A stretch of 5,961 bases of DNA from Pseudomonadota bacterium (lineage in GTDB: Bacteria; Pseudomonadota; Alphaproteobacteria; Rhodobacterales; Rhodobacteraceae): the NCBI GenBank assembly GCA_021813645.1, contig JAKAJW010000089.1, positions 1 to 5,961 on the forward strand, read 5' to 3'. Below the pieces are notes generated by a model that saw only the letters and a program-made list of their open reading frames with translations, was not told the DNA's origin and did not search any database. Made by a program: the position numbers and the translations under genes. Below are positions 5,479 through 5,961 of the stretch, in pieces (the first letter of the stretch is position 1; each line of letters begins with the position of its first letter).

Positions 5479-5961
5479 ATGACGCGCGGCGGCGCCGAAA
5501 ACACGGCGGAAGCGCCGGAACGGCGCTGCATCGTCACCGGCGAGGTGCAGCCCAAGGCCGGGCTGCTGCGCTTCGTGGTGGATCCCGAAGGCCGGCTGGC
5601 GCCCGATCTGCTGGGCCGGCTGCCGGGGCGGGGGATCTGGGTCTCTGCCGACCGGGCGGCGCTGGAGAAGGCGGCCAAGAAGGGGCTGTTCTCCCGCGCC
5701 GCGCGGCGCAGCGTGACGGTGCCCGAGGAATTGGCCGATACGGTCGAGGCAGCCCTTGCCCGCCGCGTGGTGGAGCTTATCTCTCTGGCGCGGAAGGCGG
5801 GCGAGGCGGTCTGCGGCTTCGAGAAGGTGAAGGACTGGCTGGCCAAGGGCAAGGCCGAGGTTCTGATCCAGGCCTCCGACGGGTCGGAGCGGGGAAAGGC
5901 GAAGCTGCATCCGCCGGGCGGCGATGACAGCTTCGTGGGTTGTCTGACAGCCCAGGAAATC
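5479..5961 (+). CDS. YlxR (DUF448) - L7Ae-like fusion RNA-binding protein, 3'-truncated by window edge
   Basis: The frame is open from the ATG at 5479 through the last base, giving 161 residues; no stop is seen, so the C-terminus lies beyond the window. Residues about 14-80 are a YlxR domain: RRCIVTGE (15-22), LLRFVVDPEGRLAPDLLGRLPGRGIWV (29-55), then the basic KKGLFSRAARR. Only Cys17 remains of the CxxC-like pair common in Gram-positive YlxR. Residues about 95-161 have the L7Ae/L30e-type pattern ELISLARKAGEAVCGFEKVKDWLAKGKAEVLIQASDGS. In Bacillus these are separate genes (ylxR, whose product RnpM modulates RNase P, and ylxQ) in the same nusA-infB neighbourhood; here they are joined. An RNA-binding, ribosome- or RNase-P-related role is inferred. 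The gene starts 5 bp after the nusA stop, with GAGG overlapping that stop as a modest ribosome site, so it is co-transcribed. infB would be expected next. Confidence 0.9.
   Translation, partial: MTRGGAENTAEAPERRCIVTGEVQPKAGLLRFVVDPEGRLAPDLLGRLPGRGIWVSADRAALEKAAKKGLFSRAARRSVTVPEELADTVEAALARRVVELISLARKAGEAVCGFEKVKDWLAKGKAEVLIQASDGSERGKAKLHPPGGDDSFVGCLTAQEI

Noticed and set aside
1..5961. Search by eye for CRISPR arrays, insertion sequences, phage or toxin-antitoxin genes
   Set aside because: No repeated spacers, transposase-like protein, terminal inverted repeats or small gene pairs were found; gaps between genes are all under 150 bp.

Overview
The window reads as ordinary chromosome from a GC-rich alphaproteobacterium, most likely of the Rhodobacterales/Paracoccaceae type. 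Reasons are the near-exclusive G/C third codon positions, the alphaproteobacterial forms of NusA and RimP (acidic C-terminal tails), and a YlxR domain fused to an L7Ae-like domain directly behind nusA. The taxonomic placement is inference from protein style, not from a search. All recognisable genes lie on the + strand, and nothing mobile, phage-like or CRISPR-like is visible.

Layout. (1) Positions 2-1731 hold a catabolic pair: the 3' part of a zeta-class glutathione transferase (maleylacetoacetate isomerase type, maiA) overlapping by 4 bp a complete BktB-type beta-ketothiolase, followed by a likely intrinsic terminator at 1739-1766. The pair fits a route in which an aromatic ring cleavage product is isomerised, hydrolysed to acetoacetate, activated to acetoacetyl-CoA and cleaved by thiolase. 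The hydrolase and the CoA-activating step are not in the window. (2) A 146-bp gap containing a 19-bp near-perfect dyad (1831-1849) leads into a monocistronic MFS transporter (1878-3080) related to YajR but without YajR's C-terminal cytoplasmic domain. (3) A 149-bp gap (3081-3229) carries a plausible sigma70-type promoter and then a compact leader of three back-to-back hairpins. The last is a strong Rho-independent terminator placed just upstream of the next gene, so this looks like a transcription attenuator. (4) Positions 3230-5961 hold the start of the conserved rimP-nusA-ylxR/L7Ae-(infB) operon, with spacings of 15 and 5 bp. The last gene runs off the window.

The third block is the most informative. 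RimP matures the 30S subunit, NusA controls pausing, termination and antitermination, and the YlxR-L7Ae protein is a predicted RNA-binding factor. Premature termination in the leader would let the cell set expression of this transcription/translation operon, possibly with feedback from NusA, which acts on terminators. That regulatory link is inference. I see no evidence of a wholly new system. The leader RNA and the operator-like dyad are the two non-coding signals most worth testing.
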